14,669 bases of DNA, from positions 1-14,669 of the forward strand of contig CAYMCO010000055.1 of the NCBI GenBank assembly GCA_964388955.1, in the 5' to 3' direction. The translations under genes were made by a program, and so were the position numbers. The notes below the pieces were generated by a model. The model was not told where the DNA came from, did no database searches, and saw only the letters and a list, made by a program, of their open reading frames with translations. Within the stretch, counting starts at the first letter, position 1, and each line of letters starts with the position of its first letter. Source of the stretch: CAYMCO01 sp964388955 (GTDB lineage Bacteria; Chloroflexota; Anaerolineae; Anaerolineales; E44-bin32). Below, piece by piece: positions 14,157 through 14,669 of the stretch.

Positions 14157-14669
14157 ATGGTCACTTCCAAACCCGGCAAGCGCAACAACACTAGGAACGT
14201 TCTGAAGATCCGCGCGGAAGCGGATCTGCCCAGCCACAAGAGAGCAGCCGACCTGGACGATCTCGACCGGGATATTCTGGAGATGCACCAGAAAGACGTC
14301 TTCTTCTCCTACAACGACCTGGCGGAGAAATGGGATGTCACCGTGGCGACCATTCGCAATCGCATCAAGCGTCTCAAGCGGGCGGGCGTGATGGATGTGA
14401 TTCTGGTGCTCAACCCCTACAAGATCGGCTACGACACCTTTGCCACGATCGGCGTCAAGCTCGAGACTGGCGCCGAGCTGAGCGACATAGTCGACACGCT
14501 CCTTGCTTTCCCCGGCGTGACGAGCGTAGTGATGGTCGCCGGACGCTACGATTTCTTCGTCGAGTATGTATGCCAGAACATGGAGGACTACCGCAAGTTC
14601 GTGGGCGAGCGCCTGCGAGCAATCCCGGGCGTGGCCAATATCGAGAGCTTCATCGGCCTGGATCTGTAT
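14157..14669 (+). CDS. Lrp/AsnC-family transcriptional regulator, 3' end outside window
   Basis: The first 171 codons of a regulator that continues past the window edge. After a basic 32-residue N-terminal extension, DLDDLDRDILEMHQKDVFFS followed by YNDLAEKWDVTVATIRNRIKRLKRAG forms the helix-turn-helix (about 33-77). A ligand-sensing RAM domain then starts near residue 95, with the typical VAGRYDFFVEY and AIPGVANIESF. Family members respond to amino acids and commonly regulate amino-acid transport or catabolism. AGGAG at 14146-14150, six bases before the ATG, supports the start. The N-terminal extension is longer than in E. coli Lrp. It has its own predicted promoter, and its target could be the neighbouring catabolic genes or genes to the right. 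Confidence 0.85.
   Translation, partial: MVTSKPGKRNNTRNVLKIRAEADLPSHKRAADLDDLDRDILEMHQKDVFFSYNDLAEKWDVTVATIRNRIKRLKRAGVMDVILVLNPYKIGYDTFATIGVKLETGAELSDIVDTLLAFPGVTSVVMVAGRYDFFVEYVCQNMEDYRKFVGERLRAIPGVANIESFIGLDLY

Overview
The window looks like chromosomal DNA of a high-GC, probably uncultured bacterium. Chloroflexota is the best guess: the binding lipoprotein has an LTAC lipobox followed by a Gly/Pro/Ala/Thr-rich tether of the kind common in that phylum. This is a style argument, not a phylogeny. There are no mobile elements, CRISPR arrays, tRNAs or rRNAs that I can see. Both ends cut through genes.

Left part (1-5100, all + strand): the last codons of an amidinotransferase of the glycine amidinotransferase type, then a complete branched-chain/hydrophobic amino-acid type ABC transporter (binding lipoprotein, livH, livM, livG, livF). 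The binding-protein gene is separated from livH by a strong mRNA hairpin, and the last four genes overlap by 1-8 nt. From 5101 to 5523 lies a non-coding stretch between convergent operons, holding GC-rich inverted repeats.

Middle part (5524-9845, all - strand): an operon read right to left: a GntR/FCD regulator, two paralogous PreA/dihydroorotate-dehydrogenase-like flavoproteins, and a LarA-type nickel-pincer racemase. The two flavoprotein paralogs are complementary. One keeps the catalytic Cys and has no Fe-S domain. The other carries two 4Fe-4S motifs but has lost the Cys, a flavin-contact Lys and a substrate Asn.

Right part (10107-14669, + strand): a divergent enolase lacking two active-site histidines, a type-2 (DUF4147/MOFRL) glycerate kinase relative, an agmatinase/ureohydrolase-family enzyme, and the start of an Lrp/AsnC regulator. 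The 261-nt gap between the GntR gene and the enolase gene holds two face-to-face near-consensus promoters overlapped by three copies of CGAATTGT, which is probably the operator of the GntR protein.

Working model (inference): one GntR-controlled divergent regulon catabolises a 2-hydroxy acid. LarA would set the C2 configuration, the kinase would phosphorylate the C2 hydroxyl, and the enolase homologue would remove water to give a PEP-like enol phosphate. The flavoprotein pair would do a linked redox step. The amidinotransferase, ureohydrolase and amino-acid type transporter at the flanks suggest that a guanidino or amino compound may be the starting substrate. The altered active sites argue that the substrate is not simply glycerate and 2-phosphoglycerate.
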